Shown: in pieces, positions 62,861 to 64,000 of the stretch | Layout of the letters: the number at the start of each line of letters is the position of its first letter | How positions within the stretch are numbered: the first letter of the stretch is position 1 | Notes under the pieces: model-generated | What the model saw: the letters and a program-made list of their open reading frames with translations, nothing else | What the model was told of the DNA's origin: nothing | The model's database searches: none | NCBI GenBank assembly: GCA_021783515.1 | Contig: JAJXTV010000018.1 | Coordinates: 1-64,000 of the forward strand | DNA from: Nitrospirota bacterium | Lineage (GTDB): Bacteria; Nitrospirota; Thermodesulfovibrionia; Thermodesulfovibrionales; UBA6898 | Direction: 5' to 3' | Length of the DNA stretch: 64,000 nt | Made by a program: the position numbers and the translations under genes

Positions 62861-62876
62861 TGTTCCACGTGGAACA
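62861..62876. promoter_or_regulatory. parS centromere site 1
   Basis: TGTTCCACGTGGAACA is a perfect 16-base palindrome matching the parS consensus TGTTNCACGTGNAACA bound by ParB. One more base pair (T...A) extends the symmetry. Confidence 0.92.
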
Positions 62877-62898
62877 AGCGGAAATATGCCCGGATCGA

Positions 62899-62914
62899 TG
62901 TTCCACGTGGAACA
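62899..62914. promoter_or_regulatory. parS centromere site 2
   Basis: A second identical TGTTCCACGTGGAACA, 38 bases centre to centre from site 1 and 49 bases before the parA -10. Confidence 0.92.
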
Positions 62915-62959
62915 AATCGGCTTTTTATTTAAGTTTTTTCATCGCTTCTTTTGGCAAAA

Positions 62960-62968
62960 TGCTATAAT
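62960..62968 (+). promoter_or_regulatory. Extended -10 promoter of parA (likely leaderless)
   Basis: TGCTATAAT ends nine bases before ATG 62978. No Shine-Dalgarno sequence is present and no good -35 is seen. The start would fall within about three bases of the ATG. ParB on the nearby parS sites could affect it. Confidence 0.6.
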
Positions 62969-62977
62969 AGTCTGAAA

Positions 62978-63757
62978 ATGCACAGGATCTGCGCGATAGT
63001 AAACCAAAAAGGGGGAGTGGGGAAGACGACGACCGCCATCAATCTTGCGGCCTCTCTTGCGCTTTCGGGCGAAAAGATCCTCCTGATCGATATCGACCCC
63101 CAGGGAAATTCCACGTCGGGTCTCGGCATTTCGTCCGAGACCACGGAGAAGACCCTCTACAGCGTCCTCGCGGGAGACTGTACGGCGAAGGAGGCGATTG
63201 TCGGCACCTCCGTAGAAAATCTCTTCCTTCTGCCTTCCGGCATCGACCTCCTCGGGGTCGAGGTCGAGCTTGCCGGAAAAGAAGGGAGGGAGCGGATGCT
63301 CGCTGCGGCGCTCGCTGCGATAAAGGACGACTACCGGTATATCTTCATAGACTGTCCCCCCTCGCTCGGCGTGCTCACCGTCAACGCGCTCGTAGCTGCG
63401 GAATCGGTGATCGTGCCGGTCCAATGCGAATATTATGCGCTCGAAGGATTGGGACTTCTTATGAGGACCCTTCGCCTGGTCAGGGGCTCATTCAACCCTG
63501 CCATCGATATCGAAGGGATCGTGCTCACCATGTTCGACACCCGAAACAGTCTGGCGCATCAGGTAGTCACGGAGATCAAGAAACATTTCGGGGACAAGGT
63601 CTACAATACGGTGATCCCCCGGAACGTTGCCCTGAGCGAGGCCCCTAGCCACGGCAAGCCGATCATACTTTACGACGTACGCTCTCGCGGGGCGCAGAGC
63701 TATCTTTCTTTGGCCAAGGAGATCTTGCATGAAAGCGGCGTTGGGCAAGGGGCTTAA
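62978..63757 (+). CDS. parA: Chromosome partitioning ATPase ParA (Soj)
   Basis: A 259-residue ParA. The deviant Walker A KGGVGKTTT lies at residues 11-19 and the switch motif DCPPSLGVLT near 122. It lacks the N-terminal DNA-binding extension of plasmid types, so it is a chromosomal Soj-type protein. It works with ParB and the parS sites just upstream to move origins. ATG 62978 is preferred to an upstream TTG (62951). parB overlaps its end by 29 bases. Confidence 0.97.
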   Translation: MHRICAIVNQKGGVGKTTTAINLAASLALSGEKILLIDIDPQGNSTSGLGISSETTEKTLYSVLAGDCTAKEAIVGTSVENLFLLPSGIDLLGVEVELAGKEGRERMLAAALAAIKDDYRYIFIDCPPSLGVLTVNALVAAESVIVPVQCEYYALEGLGLLMRTLRLVRGSFNPAIDIEGIVLTMFDTRNSLAHQVVTEIKKHFGDKVYNTVIPRNVALSEAPSHGKPIILYDVRSRGAQSYLSLAKEILHESGVGQGA

Positions 63758-64000
63758 TGCCCTGATCCCTGAAAAGGGAGAAGAAGTACTGTATCTCGAT
63801 ATCGACAGGATCATGCCCGGCAAGCAGCAGCCCCGGAGGGTTTTTCGCGAGGATTCGCTGAAGGAGCTGGCGGCCTCGATCAAGGAAAAGGGCGTACTTC
63901 AGCCGGTGATCGTCTCGAGGACCGGCGACGGCACCTTCAACCTGATAGCGGGGGAGCGGCGCTGGAGGGCCTCTCAGCTCGCCGGACTGAAGAAGATGCC
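63729..64000 (+). CDS. parB: Chromosome partitioning protein ParB (partial)
   Basis: The first 90 residues of ParB, cut by the window edge. It starts MKAALGKGLNALIPEKGEE, a typical ParA-contact N terminus, followed by the ParB/sulfiredoxin domain with the CTP-binding GERRWRAS motif near residue 78. It loads at parS and slides as a CTP-dependent clamp. AAGGAG precedes the ATG at 63729, which lies inside parA. Confidence 0.96.
   Translation, partial: MKAALGKGLNALIPEKGEEVLYLDIDRIMPGKQQPRRVFREDSLKELAASIKEKGVLQPVIVSRTGDGTFNLIAGERRWRASQLAGLKKM

Larger units (their letters stand above)
62558..62977. other. Intergenic region with palindrome and parS sites
   Basis: A 420-base gap between selB and parA. 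It contains a REP-like palindrome (62734-62812), two parS sites (62861 and 62899) and the parA -10. No coding region is seen. Confidence 0.7.

Noticed and set aside
60171-62977. selC (tRNA-Sec) near selA/selB
   Set aside because: No long-acceptor tRNA with a UCA anticodon arm was recognised in the gaps around these genes; it is probably elsewhere.

Overview
The window is a GC-rich stretch of bacterial chromosome with about 60 protein genes packed tightly on both strands. The organism is Gram-negative with an outer membrane: it carries five genes for Kdo and lipid A supply (kdsB, kdsA, kdsD, kdsC, lpxK), a TonB protein and several lipoproteins. The 5' end of the 16S rRNA gene, an HspR-type heat-shock repressor, a GTP-dependent PEP carboxykinase, a VKOR-type thiol oxidase and selA/selB suit a Nitrospirota or Desulfobacterota-like anaerobe. 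That placement is inference; only a 16S or marker-gene search would settle it. No tRNA gene, CRISPR array or prophage was seen.

Layout. 1-467: start of a minus-strand 16S gene with its leader and promoter. 468-4518: MBL hydrolase, murJ and recQ (minus). 4861-5655: a lone trpC. 5681-9330: a minus-strand run coaX-galT-usp-JAMM protease-tonB, preceded by birA. 10461-11309: cheR with a non-canonical start. 11323-16250: a short NagA-like enzyme with a small RHH-like protein, serS and trpS. 16260-20532: pckG followed by a kinase-like protein with an internal duplication and an M50 protease. 20723-26582: kdsB-pyrG-kdsA-(exported protein)-kdsD-lpxK. 26621-29355: YjbQ-family protein, PD-(D/E)XK-like protein and class II aldolase. 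29583-33773: a complete heat-shock operon dnaJ-hspR-clpB with a HAIR-like operator on its promoter and a strong terminator.

33867-45855 is more accessory: lipoproteins, a methyltransferase, a CheW protein with an inserted zinc-binding CZB domain, tex, a cytochrome c relic, a VKOR-thioredoxin fusion, an exported cyclic-nucleotide-binding-domain protein, a UvrD-type helicase, TlpA and a lytic transglycosylase. 45840-46847 is an intact single-gene transposon with 26-bp perfect inverted ends. Next to it, a hicAB toxin-antitoxin pair (hicA frameshifted) lies between two oppositely oriented arrays of about 22-bp repeats like IS21-family ends.

47776-64000 looks like the replication-origin neighbourhood. 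gyrB, dnaN and dnaA run leftward from an intergenic region holding DnaA-box-like sites, a DnaA box plus trio-like element and divergent promoters. kdsC, pgsA, plsY, a TPR/zinc-ribbon membrane protein, a DUF4388 protein, queC, selA and selB run rightward. Two perfect parS sites then precede parA and the start of parB.

The least explained signal is a family of about 200-bp intergenic repeats with GTTGCA...TGCAAC ends and conserved hairpins. Four near-full copies and one internally deleted copy lie beside core genes (recQ, serS, trpS, gyrB/dnaN and others).
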